In this document: in pieces, positions 43,232 to 52,110 of the stretch
Layout: every line of letters starts with the position of its first letter
Numbering within the stretch: the stretch's first letter is position 1
Assembly (NCBI RefSeq): GCF_024349685.1
Contig: NZ_AP025944.1
Coordinates: 2,548,001-2,612,000 of the forward strand
Direction: 5' to 3'
Length of the DNA: 64,000 nt
DNA from: Pseudomonas sp. LRP2-20
GTDB lineage: Bacteria > Pseudomonadota > Gammaproteobacteria > Pseudomonadales > Pseudomonadaceae
The notes under the pieces: model-generated
The model's input: the letters and a program-made list of their open reading frames with translations, nothing else
Told to the model about the DNA's origin: nothing
Database searches by the model: none
Translations under genes and position numbers: made by a program

Positions 43232-44623
43232 TCACGCCTTGTCTGCCTTGCCCGCCGCTGCAGCGAACTTGGCCAACCGAACATCCAGCCGGCGAGGGTG
43301 CCGGCCAAGGTCCTCGGCCCGCTCTTTGCGGCGAATGGCATTGCGCACCATCAAGGACCCCAGATAACGGATGGGTTCCGGTGGGAAATGCCCGAGCGGG
43401 CCATTGAGCAATGGCGAGCGTGTCCAGGGGTTATCCAGCCCCAGCACCAGCGACGACAAGATCTGCCCGCCCATGTGACAGGGGCCTACACCGCTTCCGG
43501 AATAACCGAAGCCATAGAAGATATTGCGATTGGCGCCCATGCGGCCGAAGAACGGCAAACCGGTGACCGAGCGATCCGAAGGGCCGTTCCAGCTTGCCGC
43601 GATATCGACGCCAGTGAATGCCGGGAAGAACCTTTCCAGCGCACCGCGCAGCAGGTTCGCATAGGGTGATGGCTGGTCGAATACCGGCAGCATGCGCCCG
43701 CCGAAGGCGAAGGTATTGCCGCCTTTGCCCAGCATGATTCGCCCGTCGGGTGTGTTGTGGTAGTAGTGCACGAAGATGCGTGAGTCGAGCACGGTCACGC
43801 CGCTGGTCAGGCCGATGCGCTGCAGCAGGTCCGGCCGCGGTTCGGTAATGATCATGTCGCTCGAGACAATGGCCACCGAACGCGAGAACTGTGGAAAGGT
43901 CCGGGCCATCCAGGCGTTGATCGCCAGCACCACCTTGCTGCACGTGACTTTGCCGTGGGGTGTGATGACCGAGGCTGGCTGCCCTTCGTCCAGGCCGACC
44001 ATCGGCGAGCCTTCATGAATGCGCACGCCCAGCCCCAGCGCCACACGGCGCAGGCCACGCACCAGCTTGGCCGGTTGCACGCTGGCCGCTGCGGGCGAGT
44101 ACCAGCCTTCCAGGTGTTGGGCCGAGCCCGCCATCCGTTGCACGTCGGTGAGCGGGCGTTTGCTGAAGGTGTTGATGCCATGGCGCTCCAGCGCCGCGAC
44201 CACCGCGTCGGTGGAGCCGACCTGAGCCTGGCTGGTCGAGGTATACAGCGTGCCGTCGAGGCGGTAGTCGGCATCCACGCCGTACTTTCTGCAGAAGTCG
44301 CCGATCGCGTAGATGCTCTGCTCCGACGCCTTGACCAGGCGCACGGCCTCTTCGAGCCCGAACAGACGCTCCAGGGTAAAGAACTTCGCCGACCACGACA
44401 GCGCGCAACCGCCGTTGCGCCCACTGGCGCCCGCGCCGCAGATGTCCGCTTCGACGATGAGCACATCGAGCTCGGGGTTCTGCTCCTTGAGCATGATGGC
44501 GGTCCACAGGCCGGTGTAGCCGCCGCCGACGATGCAGACATCGGCGCGGGTGTTCTGCCGCAGGGGCGGGCAGGGTTCATCGGGCTGATTTTTCAGGGCT
44601 TGTTCCAGCCAGAAAGGGCGCAT
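43232..44623 (-). CDS. FAD-dependent oxidoreductase, gamma-glutamylputrescine oxidase-like
   Basis: A 463-residue DAO-family flavoprotein. The FAD-binding motif is VCIVGGGYTGLWTAIMLKEQNPELDVLIVEAD (about 29-60), with GASGRNGGCALSWSAKFF next, a typical PuuB-like region. Near the C-terminus, GFGYSGSGVGPCHMGGQ closes the FAD site. It probably oxidises an amine such as gamma-glutamylputrescine or an N-substituted amino acid. It is divergent from a polyamine-type binding protein gene, which supports an amine substrate. The ATG at 44623 has GGAG upstream. Confidence 0.83.
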   Translation of the reverse strand: MRPFWLEQALKNQPDEPCPPLRQNTRADVCIVGGGYTGLWTAIMLKEQNPELDVLIVEADICGAGASGRNGGCALSWSAKFFTLERLFGLEEAVRLVKASEQSIYAIGDFCRKYGVDADYRLDGTLYTSTSQAQVGSTDAVVAALERHGINTFSKRPLTDVQRMAGSAQHLEGWYSPAAASVQPAKLVRGLRRVALGLGVRIHEGSPMVGLDEGQPASVITPHGKVTCSKVVLAINAWMARTFPQFSRSVAIVSSDMIITEPRPDLLQRIGLTSGVTVLDSRIFVHYYHNTPDGRIMLGKGGNTFAFGGRMLPVFDQPSPYANLLRGALERFFPAFTGVDIAASWNGPSDRSVTGLPFFGRMGANRNIFYGFGYSGSGVGPCHMGGQILSSLVLGLDNPWTRSPLLNGPLGHFPPEPIRYLGSLMVRNAIRRKERAEDLGRHPRRLDVRLAKFAAAAGKADKA

Positions 44624-44853
44624 CGTGCTTCTCCAGAAAGGGACCGAAAAGGGCACCAAGCAACGCGTGCCCTGTGCCACGCATCCTTGCAGTGCCCTCT
44701 TCATAAATAAAATCGATTTAACGTATGCATATATAAGTTCAGTCTATTAATGCGCGACCCCACCCATTCGGGTTATGGCCCCCTGGGCTAATCCCCCGGA
44801 TAGTGGCTCCATCCGCTCACCCGAGCCGATCCTGATCACACGATGGAGTTGCT

Positions 44854-45957
44854 ATGCGCAAGGCATTGAAGGTGATTTCCAGTCTGTTGCTGTGCTGCAG
44901 CGCCACGGCCGCCCTGGCCAACGAGGCAGACACCAGCAACACGCTCAGGTTGTACAACTGGACCGACTACATCGGCGAAAACACCCTCGCCGATTTTGAA
45001 AGGCAAACCGGCATCAAGGTGATCTACGACACCTTCGACGGCTACGAGACGGTCCAGACCAAACTCCTCACCGGCCGCTCCGGCTACGACCTGGTGATGC
45101 TCAATGGCTCCCTGGTGCCACCGCTGATCAAGGCCGGGGTGTTCCAGCCGCTGGACAAGGCCCGGCTGCCCAGCTGGGCCAACCTCGACCCGCAGGTGGT
45201 GCAGAGCCTGCAGGCCTTCGACCCCGGCATGCGCTACTCGGCGCCGTATACCTGGGGCAGCTCCGGCATCACCTACAACGTCGACAAGATCAGGCAGCGC
45301 ATGCCCGACGCCCCCATCGGCTCGCTGGCCATGCTGTTCGACCCGAAAGTCGTCTCGCGCTTCGCCGACTGCGGGGTGACCGTGATGGACGCGCCCAGCG
45401 AAGTGATCCCGCTGGCCCTCAAGTACCTTGGCAAAGACCCGCAGAGTGCTAAGCCGGCAGACCTGAAGGCTGCCCAGGACGTGCTCATGGGCATCCGCCC
45501 CTACATCAAGAAGTTCGATTCGGTGAACTACCTCACCAGCCTGCCCAACGGGGACGTGTGCATGGCCCTGACCTGGTCCGGCGACTACGCCACGGCCCAG
45601 GCCCGCGCGGTGGAGGCGAAGAAGGACATCAACCTGGCGTTCTTCATTCCCAAGGAAGGCTCACTGATCTGGTTCGACAGCCTCTACCTGCCCAACGATG
45701 CCCCCCACGTGGCCAACGCCCACCGTTTCATCGAATACCTGCTGCAACCCAAGACCATGGCCGATGTGACCAACTACATCCACTACGCCAACAGCAACGC
45801 GGCCGCCACGCCCCTGGTGCAGGCCGACATCCGCAACGACCCGGCGATCTACCCCGACCCGCAGACCCGCGAGCGTCTGTTCACCCAGAAGTCCCAGGAC
45901 CCGCAGGCCATGCGCGCCATCACCCGGGTCTGGAGCACGGTCAAGACCGGCATCTGA
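44854..45957 (+). CDS. Polyamine-type periplasmic binding protein (PotF/SpuD-like)
   Basis: A 367-residue exported protein; signal peptide about 1-22 (ending ALA). NTLRLYNWTDYIGENTLADFERQTGIKVIYDTFDGYETVQTKLLTG and SGYDLVMLNG match SpuD/PotF, and YTWGSSGITYNVDKI and CMALTWSGDYATA are the ligand cleft segments. It would bind putrescine, spermidine or a related amine. No permease or ATPase genes follow, so it may feed a transporter encoded elsewhere or act in sensing. Confidence 0.88.
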   Translation: MRKALKVISSLLLCCSATAALANEADTSNTLRLYNWTDYIGENTLADFERQTGIKVIYDTFDGYETVQTKLLTGRSGYDLVMLNGSLVPPLIKAGVFQPLDKARLPSWANLDPQVVQSLQAFDPGMRYSAPYTWGSSGITYNVDKIRQRMPDAPIGSLAMLFDPKVVSRFADCGVTVMDAPSEVIPLALKYLGKDPQSAKPADLKAAQDVLMGIRPYIKKFDSVNYLTSLPNGDVCMALTWSGDYATAQARAVEAKKDINLAFFIPKEGSLIWFDSLYLPNDAPHVANAHRFIEYLLQPKTMADVTNYIHYANSNAAATPLVQADIRNDPAIYPDPQTRERLFTQKSQDPQAMRAITRVWSTVKTGI

Positions 45958-45993
45958 CACCTTTCACCGTACCGATCCGACAAGGAATTGCTT

Positions 45994-47412
45994 ATGGCTA
46001 CCCCGACTCGCCCATTGGCCGCCACCCCGATCAACGACCTGCTGGTGAAAGCCGACAAAGCCCACTACATGCACGGCTACCACATGTTCGACGAGCACGC
46101 CGAGCAGGGAGCGCTGAACATCCAGGCCGGTGACGGCGCCTACATCCACGATACCCAGGGCAACCGCTTCCTCGACGCCGTTGGCGGCATGTGGTGCACC
46201 AACATCGGCCTGGGCCGCGAGGAAATGGCCCTGGCCATCGCCGACCAGGTGCGCCAGCTGGCCTATTCCAACCCGTTCTCGGACATGGCCAACCCGAAAG
46301 CCATCGAGCTGTGCCAGAAGCTTGCCAGCCTGGCGCCGGGCGACCTCGATCACGTATTCCTCACCACCGGCGGCTCCACGGCGGTGGACACCGCCTACCG
46401 GCTGATCCAGTACTACCAGAACTGCCGCGGCAAGCCGCACAAGAAGCACGTGATCGCCCGCTACAACGCCTACCACGGCTCCACCTGCCTGACCATGTCG
46501 ATCGGCAACAAGGCCGCCGACCGGGTGCCGGAATTCGACTACGCCCACGAGCTGATCCACCATGTCTCCAACCCCAACTTCTACCGCGCGGCAGACGACA
46601 TGGACGAGGCCGAGTTCCTCGACTTCCTGGTGGCCGAGTTCGAGGACAAGATCCTCTCCCTGGGTGCGGACAACGTCGCGGCCTTCTTCGCCGAGCCGAT
46701 CATGGGTTCGGGCGGGGTGATCATCCCGCCCAAGGACTATTTCCAGCGCATGTGGCAGGTGTGCCAGACCTACGACATCCTCTTCGTCGCCGATGAGGTG
46801 GTCACTTCGTTCGGCCGCCTGGGCACCTTCTTCGCCTCCGAAGCACTGTTCGGCGTCACCCCGGACATCATCACCACCGCCAAGGGCCTGACCTCGGCCT
46901 ACCTGCCACTGGGCGCGTGCATCTTCTCCGAGCGCATCTGGAAGGTCATCGCCGAGCCGGGCAAGGGCCGCTGCTTCACCCACGGCTTCACCTACAGCGG
47001 GCACCCGGTGTGCTGCGTGGCGGCGCTGAAGAACATCGAGATCATCGAGCGGGAAAACCTGCTGGCCCACGTCAACGATGTCGGCAGCTACCTGGAGCAG
47101 CGCCTGCAGACCCTGGCCGAGCTGCCATTGGTAGGCCAGGTGCGCTGCATGAAGCTGATGGCCTGTGTCGAATTCGTCGCCAACAAGCAGACCAAGGCCC
47201 TGTTCCCGGACGCGGTGAACATCGGCGAGCGCATCCACGTGCGGGCCCAGGCGAAGGGGCTGCTGGTACGCCCGATCATGCACCTGAACGTGATGTCGCC
47301 ACCGCTGATCATCACCCATGCCCAGGTGGACGAGATCGTCGCTACCCTGCGCAGCTGCATAATCGAGGCGGCGCAGGAACTGACCGAACAGGGCCTGTAT
47401 CACGGCCAATGA
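45994..47412 (+). CDS. Class III aminotransferase, polyamine:pyruvate type (SpuC-like)
   Basis: A 472-residue pyridoxal-phosphate transaminase. GGMWCTNIGLGREEMALAIADQ and FLTTGGSTAVDTAYRLI are N-terminal cofactor regions, FVADEVVTSFGRLGTFFASE holds the cofactor aspartate, and the Schiff-base lysine is in TTAKGLTSAYLPLGA. The family moves the terminal amino group of putrescine or similar amines to pyruvate. It follows the binding-protein gene by 36 bases. The ATG at 45994 is seven bases from AAGGA. Confidence 0.87.
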   Translation: MATPTRPLAATPINDLLVKADKAHYMHGYHMFDEHAEQGALNIQAGDGAYIHDTQGNRFLDAVGGMWCTNIGLGREEMALAIADQVRQLAYSNPFSDMANPKAIELCQKLASLAPGDLDHVFLTTGGSTAVDTAYRLIQYYQNCRGKPHKKHVIARYNAYHGSTCLTMSIGNKAADRVPEFDYAHELIHHVSNPNFYRAADDMDEAEFLDFLVAEFEDKILSLGADNVAAFFAEPIMGSGGVIIPPKDYFQRMWQVCQTYDILFVADEVVTSFGRLGTFFASEALFGVTPDIITTAKGLTSAYLPLGACIFSERIWKVIAEPGKGRCFTHGFTYSGHPVCCVAALKNIEIIERENLLAHVNDVGSYLEQRLQTLAELPLVGQVRCMKLMACVEFVANKQTKALFPDAVNIGERIHVRAQAKGLLVRPIMHLNVMSPPLIITHAQVDEIVATLRSCIIEAAQELTEQGLYHGQ

Positions 47413-47465
47413 TCGACTTGCAGCCAAAGATGCACGCGCATGCCCCGGCCGGTAGACTGCGGGGC

Positions 47466-48281
47466 ATGAGCCGAGCACACGAAAACACCACAATAAACCT
47501 GCCGTTTCATGCCCTGCAGCAATGGCACAGCGCCCTGCAACAGGCCTTCGCCCACAGCGAGGGCCCGGACGCGCTGAGCTGGCTGGCGGCAGCCATCAGC
47601 CAGCTGGTGGCCGCCGAATCGATGCTGATCAGCCTTGAGCGCAAGGGCCAGCCACCACAGCTGCTGTACCAGCAGGGCATTCCGCACCGTTACCACGAGG
47701 CGGTGCTGGAGCGCTATTTCGCCGCGGGTTACCTGCTTGACCCGTTCTGCCTGGCGGTGGAGAAGGGCCTGGCCCAAGGCTTCTACCACCTGGAAGACAT
47801 CGCCCCGGACAACTTCTTCGACAGCGACTACTACAAGACCTATTACCTGGGCACCGGCTGCAGCGAGGACAGCTACTTCATCGTCGACCTGGGCAATGAC
47901 AGCAAGATCTCCCTGAGCCTGTTCCAGGGCTGCAGCGGTGCACGCCTGGGCGTGGCGCAGCTGCACCTGTTGCAGGCAGTGGAACCGATGGTGCGCGAGC
48001 TGCTGATGCGTTTTGCCCGGCACGGGCTGGCGCAGCAGCCGGAAGCGAAAGGGAGCGTGCAGGCTGCGTTCGACAGTTTCGGTTGCGGGGTGCTGACCGA
48101 GCGCGAGCGGCAAGTGGCGCAGATGGTGCTGCAGGGGCATTCGGTGAAATCCACGGCCCACGAGCTGGGCATTTCGCCAGAGACAGTGCGGATGCACCGC
48201 AAGAACCTCTACCTGAAGCTGGAAATCAACTCGCAATCGGAGCTGTTTGCCCAGTTCATCAGCTGGTTGCGGCGCGACTGA
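47466..48281 (+). CDS. LuxR-family transcriptional regulator
   Basis: A 271-residue regulator. The C-terminal HTH is LTERERQVAQMVLQGHSVKSTAHELGISPETVRMHRKNLYLKLEINSQSELFAQFISWL (about 207-266). The N-terminal part has no receiver aspartate signature and is probably a small-molecule sensor. Position at the end of the amine operon suggests it responds to an amine and controls this module. In-frame ATGs at 47409 (overlapping the transaminase stop as ATGA) and 47430 are alternatives; none has a clear ribosome site, so the start is uncertain. Confidence 0.82.
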   Translation: MSRAHENTTINLPFHALQQWHSALQQAFAHSEGPDALSWLAAAISQLVAAESMLISLERKGQPPQLLYQQGIPHRYHEAVLERYFAAGYLLDPFCLAVEKGLAQGFYHLEDIAPDNFFDSDYYKTYYLGTGCSEDSYFIVDLGNDSKISLSLFQGCSGARLGVAQLHLLQAVEPMVRELLMRFARHGLAQQPEAKGSVQAAFDSFGCGVLTERERQVAQMVLQGHSVKSTAHELGISPETVRMHRKNLYLKLEINSQSELFAQFISWLRRD

Positions 48282-48300
48282 GCAATGCTTGCGGGCAGGC

Positions 48301-48942
48301 TCACCAGCGCAGCAGCCGTGGCCCCAGCCACGCGCCGAGTGCGGTTGGCAGCAGCATGCCGAGGACGTACCACAGGCCCCAGAACGGCACGCCCATCTCC
48401 GGGCAGTGCAGGCAGTAGGCCAAGGTCGCCGTAGACCCGGCCAGCAGGCCGCCTGCTGCGCCGGCCTGGCGCAAGCGGGTCGGTGCCAGGCCGCGCAAGG
48501 CCCAGAACACACTCACCAGCCCCGGCAGCGACAGCAAGGTAATGTTCAGCGCACAGGTGCGCCAGGTGCGGCCGAACAGCAGGTCGGCGCGCGCCTCGAG
48601 GGGGGCGCCGGCAAGGCTGAGCGCCGCGCCCAGCCACAGCAGCAGCAGGGGCAGGCCAAGCAGCCCCCAGGCCATGCCACCGCGCACGCCGGGCCTTGCC
48701 AGCCGGCTGGTCAGCCACAGCCCGAGCACCGCCAGGCTGCTGGGCAAGGCCACCTTGGCCCAGAACAGCGGGGTGCGCGCCACCTCGGCAAGGTCGCTGC
48801 GCACACCGTAGAGGGCCACGGTCATCAGCACGGCCGCCAGCATGCCCAGCAGCATGGCCAGCCCCAGGCGCCTGCCGGTTGCGTTGTGCTGTACCGGGCC
48901 TTCGCCTGCGGCCAGCAGGCTGATCAGCTCATCGGTCTTCAT
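48301..48942 (-). CDS. nrsF: NrsF-type (DUF1109) membrane anti-sigma factor
   Basis: A 213-residue protein with a short cytoplasmic N-terminus (KTDELISLLAAGEGPV) and six hydrophobic segments, matching the DUF1109/NrsF family. NrsF holds SigF-type sigma factors at the membrane until metal stress. The C-terminal part has a cysteine pair, YCLHCPEMG (about 176-184), that could sense metal. The gene overlaps the sigma gene end by 14 bases. The ATG at 48942 with GGAGG five bases upstream is preferred to a TTG at 48954. Confidence 0.85.
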   Translation of the reverse strand: MKTDELISLLAAGEGPVQHNATGRRLGLAMLLGMLAAVLMTVALYGVRSDLAEVARTPLFWAKVALPSSLAVLGLWLTSRLARPGVRGGMAWGLLGLPLLLLWLGAALSLAGAPLEARADLLFGRTWRTCALNITLLSLPGLVSVFWALRGLAPTRLRQAGAAGGLLAGSTATLAYCLHCPEMGVPFWGLWYVLGMLLPTALGAWLGPRLLRW

Positions 48943-49510
48943 GCTTGCCTCCAATCAACCTGGCCAGTGCCTTCAGGCCGCGATGTATGCCCACTTTGAC
49001 CGCAGAGCTGGAAAGCCCGGTCAGTTGTGCGGTTTCTTCCACCGACAGCCCCTGCAGCTTGACGTGGACGATCGGCAGGCGCTGACGCGCCGGCAGTTGC
49101 TCCAGCAGCCTGGCCAGGTCCCGGCTGGCTTCGGCCGGCTCGGCATCGCTGCTGGCGAACAGTTCGGCATCGTCATCCAGTGGCGCGTTGTGCGCATCGA
49201 TGCGGGCCCGGTTGCGCAGGTAATCGACCAGCTTGTAGCGGGCGATCGCCTGCACCCAGGCGGTCAACGGCTGTTGTGCCTGGTAAGTATGCCGCGCGTT
49301 GTGCACCGCCAGCAGCACCTCCTGCAGCAGGTCCTCGATCTCGGCCGGGCGATTGGCCAGGCGCCGGCGCAGAAACGCCCGGATATGCAGCGCCAGGGCC
49401 GCAAGAAATGCCCGGTAGGCCTGCGCATCGCCCGCGAGCCCACCCAGCAGCAAAGTTTGCAGCTGGGCCTCGCGCGCCTCGAGTACTGCCTGTGAGTTAG
49501 TTCGCTGCAT
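48929..49510 (-). CDS. ECF sigma factor, SigF type, partner of NrsF
   Basis: A 193-residue (nominal) extracytoplasmic-function sigma factor. Region 2 covers about 25-95 (RPAEIEDLLQEVLLAVHNARHTY and LTAWVQAIARYKLVDYLRNRARI), and region 4 about 125-185 (LPARQRLPIVHVKLQGLSVEETAQLTGLSSSAVKVGIHRGLKAL). It is coupled to nrsF and divergent from a bufferin operon, the arrangement known for metal-responsive SigF. A GTAACC-N16-CGAA promoter overlaps the nominal ATG at 49510, which would then lie upstream of the RNA start. A TTG at 49453 is one possible in-frame start inside such a transcript, but it has no clear ribosome site. Confidence 0.88.
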   Translation of the reverse strand: MQRTNSQAVLEAREAQLQTLLLGGLAGDAQAYRAFLAALALHIRAFLRRRLANRPAEIEDLLQEVLLAVHNARHTYQAQQPLTAWVQAIARYKLVDYLRNRARIDAHNAPLDDDAELFASSDAEPAEASRDLARLLEQLPARQRLPIVHVKLQGLSVEETAQLTGLSSSAVKVGIHRGLKALARLIGGKHEDR

Positions 49511-49526
49511 GGGCCGCCTGGGTTAC
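49501..49526 (-). promoter_or_regulatory. SigF-type promoter over the sigma gene start
   Basis: Read on the minus strand: GTAACC (49526-49521), a 16-base spacer, CGAA (49504-49501). Extended identity with the divergent copy is TGTAACCC and GCGAACTA at the same distance. It overlaps the nominal sigma ATG, so transcription would begin inside the annotated reading frame, near 49494. Confidence 0.65.
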
Positions 49527-49644
49527 ACCCTGGGTGCATTTACTGTGAGCCGACCGTTAGCGATGCATGGCACCCACGCATGCGCCCCCTGGATTGAAAC
49601 GTTAGGTCGCCGCAGCCAGTTGAGCGAAAAATTTTTCCAGGGCT

Positions 49645-49670
49645 GTAACCCGATCCGCGCACGCCGCGAA
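49645..49670 (+). promoter_or_regulatory. SigF-type promoter of the bufferin operon
   Basis: GTAACC (49645-49650), a 16-base spacer and CGAA (49667-49670). It matches the GTAACC-N16-CGAA pattern described for Caulobacter SigF. The expected RNA start near 49677 leaves a leader of about 50 bases before the precursor gene. Confidence 0.75.
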
Positions 49671-49726
49671 CTACTCCATGAGCCGCCGGTAAAAATGCCA
49701 CGGCCACAGACCCAGGAGACTTCCAC

Positions 49727-50014
49727 ATGAAAACCTTAGCCCTCGCCACCGCCGCCCTGGCCCTCGCTTCGCTGGCAAGCGCCGCCCTGGCGGCCACCCC
49801 GACCCAGCCAGCCGGCAGCGGCGCCGCCATGGAAAAATGCTACGGCGTCGCCATGGCCGGCAAGAACGATTGCAAGGCCGGTGCCGGTACCACCTGTGCC
49901 GGTTCTGCGAAGAAGGATTACGACGGCATGCACTGGAAAAACGTCCCGGCCGGCACCTGCACCTCGATCAAGACCCCGGCCGGCATGGGTTCGCTGACAC
50001 CGATCAAGTCCTGA
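49727..50014 (+). CDS. bufA: Bufferin-type RiPP precursor (DUF2282)
   Basis: A 95-residue exported peptide. The signal peptide is about 1-23 (cleavage near ALAA). The mature part has four cysteines: C38 in MEKCYGVA, C49 in KNDCKAG, C57 in TTCAGS and C78 in PAGTCTSI, with [13 protein letters not shown] typical of DUF2282. In bufferins, an MNIO enzyme converts some of these cysteines to thiooxazole-type heterocycles before export; the product binds copper in the periplasm. AGGAGA stands seven bases before the ATG. The modification in this strain is inferred from the adjacent bufB and bufC. Confidence 0.88.
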   Translation: MKTLALATAALALASLASAALAATPTQPAGSGAAMEKCYGVAMAGKNDCKAGAGTTCAGSAKKDYDGMHWKNVPAGTCTSIKTPAGMGSLTPIKS

Positions 50015-50030
50015 GCAGGGGAGGCCGACC

Positions 50031-50864
50031 ATGAACGGCAATCTACCGTTGGGCGCCGGCATCGGGCTCAAGGCCGAGCACTATGCCCAGGCGCTCGCGT
50101 GCCGCGCCGAGGGGCTCTGGTACGAGGTCCACCCGGAGAACTACATGGTCGGCGGCCCGCGCCTTGCCTGGTTGATGCGCATCGCTGAGCGCCATCCGCT
50201 GTCGCTGCACGGGGTGGCGCTGTCGCTGGCGGCCGATGCCGACCCGGACCCGCTGCACCTGCAGCGTTTGCGCACGCTGATCGACCAGGCCCGGCCGGTG
50301 CTGGTGTCCGAGCACCTGGCCTGGTCGACCTGGCGCGGTGCCTATCACCCCGACCTGTTGCCATTCCCGCGCAACAGCGAGGCCCTGGTCCGCATCACCC
50401 GCAACATCCAGCGCAGCCAGGAAGCGTTGGGGCGGCGGATCTCGATCGAGAACCCCAGCCACTACCTGCAGCTGGACGGGCACGACTGGGATGAGATCGA
50501 TTTCCTTGCCGAGCTGGCCCGGCGCACCGGCTGCGGCTTGCTGCTGGACGTCAACAACGTGTACGTCAGTGCCCACAACCTGGGCTTCAGTGCCAGTGAC
50601 TACCTGGACCGTTTTCCGGCGCAGGCCATCAGCGAAGTGCACCTGGCGGGTTACAGCCATGATGCGCAAGGCAGTTTGTTGATCGACTCCCATGATGCGC
50701 GCATCGCCGAGCCGGTCTGGGCGCTTTACCGGCGCCTGATCGCACGAATCGGCCCGCGCCCGACACTGGTCGAGCGTGATGGCAATGTTCCGCCTTTCAC
50801 CGAGCTGCTGGGCGAACGCGCCGTGGCCCAGTCGGCCCTGAGTGGCCCGGGAGTGCAGCCATGA
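50031..50864 (+). CDS. bufB: MNIO-family (DUF692) RiPP-modifying oxidase
   Basis: A 277-residue TIM-barrel enzyme of the multinuclear non-heme iron oxidase family. Likely metal ligands are present: H60 (SLHGVAL), E94 (SEHLAW), E140 (ISIENPSHY), D173 with N175-N176 (LLLDVNNVYVSAHN), H182, E202, H204 (SEVHLAGYSH), D219 and H221. It would modify cysteines of the bufA product, helped by the DUF2063 protein. GGGGAGG precedes the ATG, and the stop overlaps the next gene by ATGA. Confidence 0.9.
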   Translation: MNGNLPLGAGIGLKAEHYAQALACRAEGLWYEVHPENYMVGGPRLAWLMRIAERHPLSLHGVALSLAADADPDPLHLQRLRTLIDQARPVLVSEHLAWSTWRGAYHPDLLPFPRNSEALVRITRNIQRSQEALGRRISIENPSHYLQLDGHDWDEIDFLAELARRTGCGLLLDVNNVYVSAHNLGFSASDYLDRFPAQAISEVHLAGYSHDAQGSLLIDSHDARIAEPVWALYRRLIARIGPRPTLVERDGNVPPFTELLGERAVAQSALSGPGVQP

Positions 50865-51616
50865 ACCTGACCTTGAGCGAGTTTCAGGACGCCTTCGTTG
50901 CAGCCTTGCAGGGGCGCCCGGCACCGGGCCTGGCGGCGCTCACCAGGCAGCCGGCGTTCGCGGTGTACCGCAACACGGTCATGGCCGGTTGCGTGGAGGC
51001 ATTGTGTGCCAACTTCCCCAGCGTCCTGACCCTGGTCGGGCGCGAATGGATGGAGGCTGTGGCGGCGGCCTACGCAGGGCAAATGCCGCCCGGCGATCCC
51101 CGGCTGATCCATTACGGCGCAGGCTTCGCCGACTTTCTCGAACAGGCGCAGGCACAACATGGCGTGCCGTACCTGGCCGCGGTTGCGCGGCTGGATACCT
51201 GCTGGAACGAGGCCTTCAGCGCAGTCGATGCACCTTGCCTCGACCTTGCCGAGCTGGCCGGCATGACGGCCGGCGACCTTGCGCGTAGCGTCTTGTACCC
51301 CCGTGACAATGCCCGCTGGCACTGGTGCGCGGAGCACCCGGCCTACCGCCTGTGGCGCTGCGGCCGCGAGCAGCTGGAGTGGGCAGACGATCAGCCCTGG
51401 GACGGCGAAGGCGTGCTGTTCGTCGGCAGCCCCGAGGGCGTCAGCCACCAGCCGTTGGAGCAGGGCGGTTGTGCGTTCCTGCAAGCCTGCGCAGCCGGGC
51501 AGCCCCTTGAACAGGCCTCATCGTTTGCCCAACACACCCAACCGGACCTGGACTTCAGCGACCTGCTCGGCCGCCTGATCAGTGCACAGGTCTTCTGCCC
51601 GCTGAGCTTTCCCTGA
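50861..51616 (+). CDS. bufC: DUF2063-domain partner protein of the MNIO enzyme
   Basis: A 251-residue protein. The N-terminal DUF2063 domain is clear ([56 protein letters not shown], about 5-60). In MNIO systems this partner recognises the precursor peptide and brings it to the oxidase. The C-terminal half probably forms the peptide-binding domain. Translational coupling to bufB supports a complex. Confidence 0.87.
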   Translation: MNLTLSEFQDAFVAALQGRPAPGLAALTRQPAFAVYRNTVMAGCVEALCANFPSVLTLVGREWMEAVAAAYAGQMPPGDPRLIHYGAGFADFLEQAQAQHGVPYLAAVARLDTCWNEAFSAVDAPCLDLAELAGMTAGDLARSVLYPRDNARWHWCAEHPAYRLWRCGREQLEWADDQPWDGEGVLFVGSPEGVSHQPLEQGGCAFLQACAAGQPLEQASSFAQHTQPDLDFSDLLGRLISAQVFCPLSFP

Positions 51617-51626
51617 GGAAACCACC

Positions 51627-52094
51627 ATGGACCACGTCCACCCCACGCCTTTGGCCAGCAACCTGCGGCACGCCTGGAACCGGCTTGCCGAGTCCCTGCA
51701 ACAGCACCTGAGCGACAGCGTACTGTGCCTGGTTGCGCGGTTCGGCATTGCCTCGGTGTTCTTCCTTTCCGGGCGCACCAAGGTCGAAGGCTTGCTGACC
51801 ATCACGCCGAGCACTTACGAGCTGTTTCGCACCGAGTATGCCTTGCCGCTGATTTCCCCCTGGCTGGCGGCACACCTGGCCACCTACGCCGAGCACCTGT
51901 TCTCGCTGCTGCTGGTGCTGGGCCTGATGACCCGCCTGTCGGCGCTGGCACTGCTGGGCATGACCACGGTGATCGAGGTGTTCGTCTACCCCGATGCCTG
52001 GCCCACCCACCTGACCTGGGCAGGGTTGCTGCTGCTGTTGATCGCGCGCGGGGCGGGCAGGCTGTCCCTGGATCACTTGCTGAAGGTGCGCTGA
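51627..52094 (+). CDS. DoxX-family membrane protein of the bufferin operon
   Basis: A 155-residue inner-membrane protein with four hydrophobic segments and the DoxX pattern [64 protein letters not shown]. DoxX proteins are often the last gene of DUF2282-DUF692-DUF2063 operons; their job there is not settled, perhaps in redox or thiol balance at the membrane. It begins ten bases after bufC and converges with the class V aminotransferase gene, leaving 16 bases. Confidence 0.83.
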   Translation: MDHVHPTPLASNLRHAWNRLAESLQQHLSDSVLCLVARFGIASVFFLSGRTKVEGLLTITPSTYELFRTEYALPLISPWLAAHLATYAEHLFSLLLVLGLMTRLSALALLGMTTVIEVFVYPDAWPTHLTWAGLLLLLIARGAGRLSLDHLLKVR

Positions 52095-52110
52095 TCGCCA
52101 ACTTCGCCGC

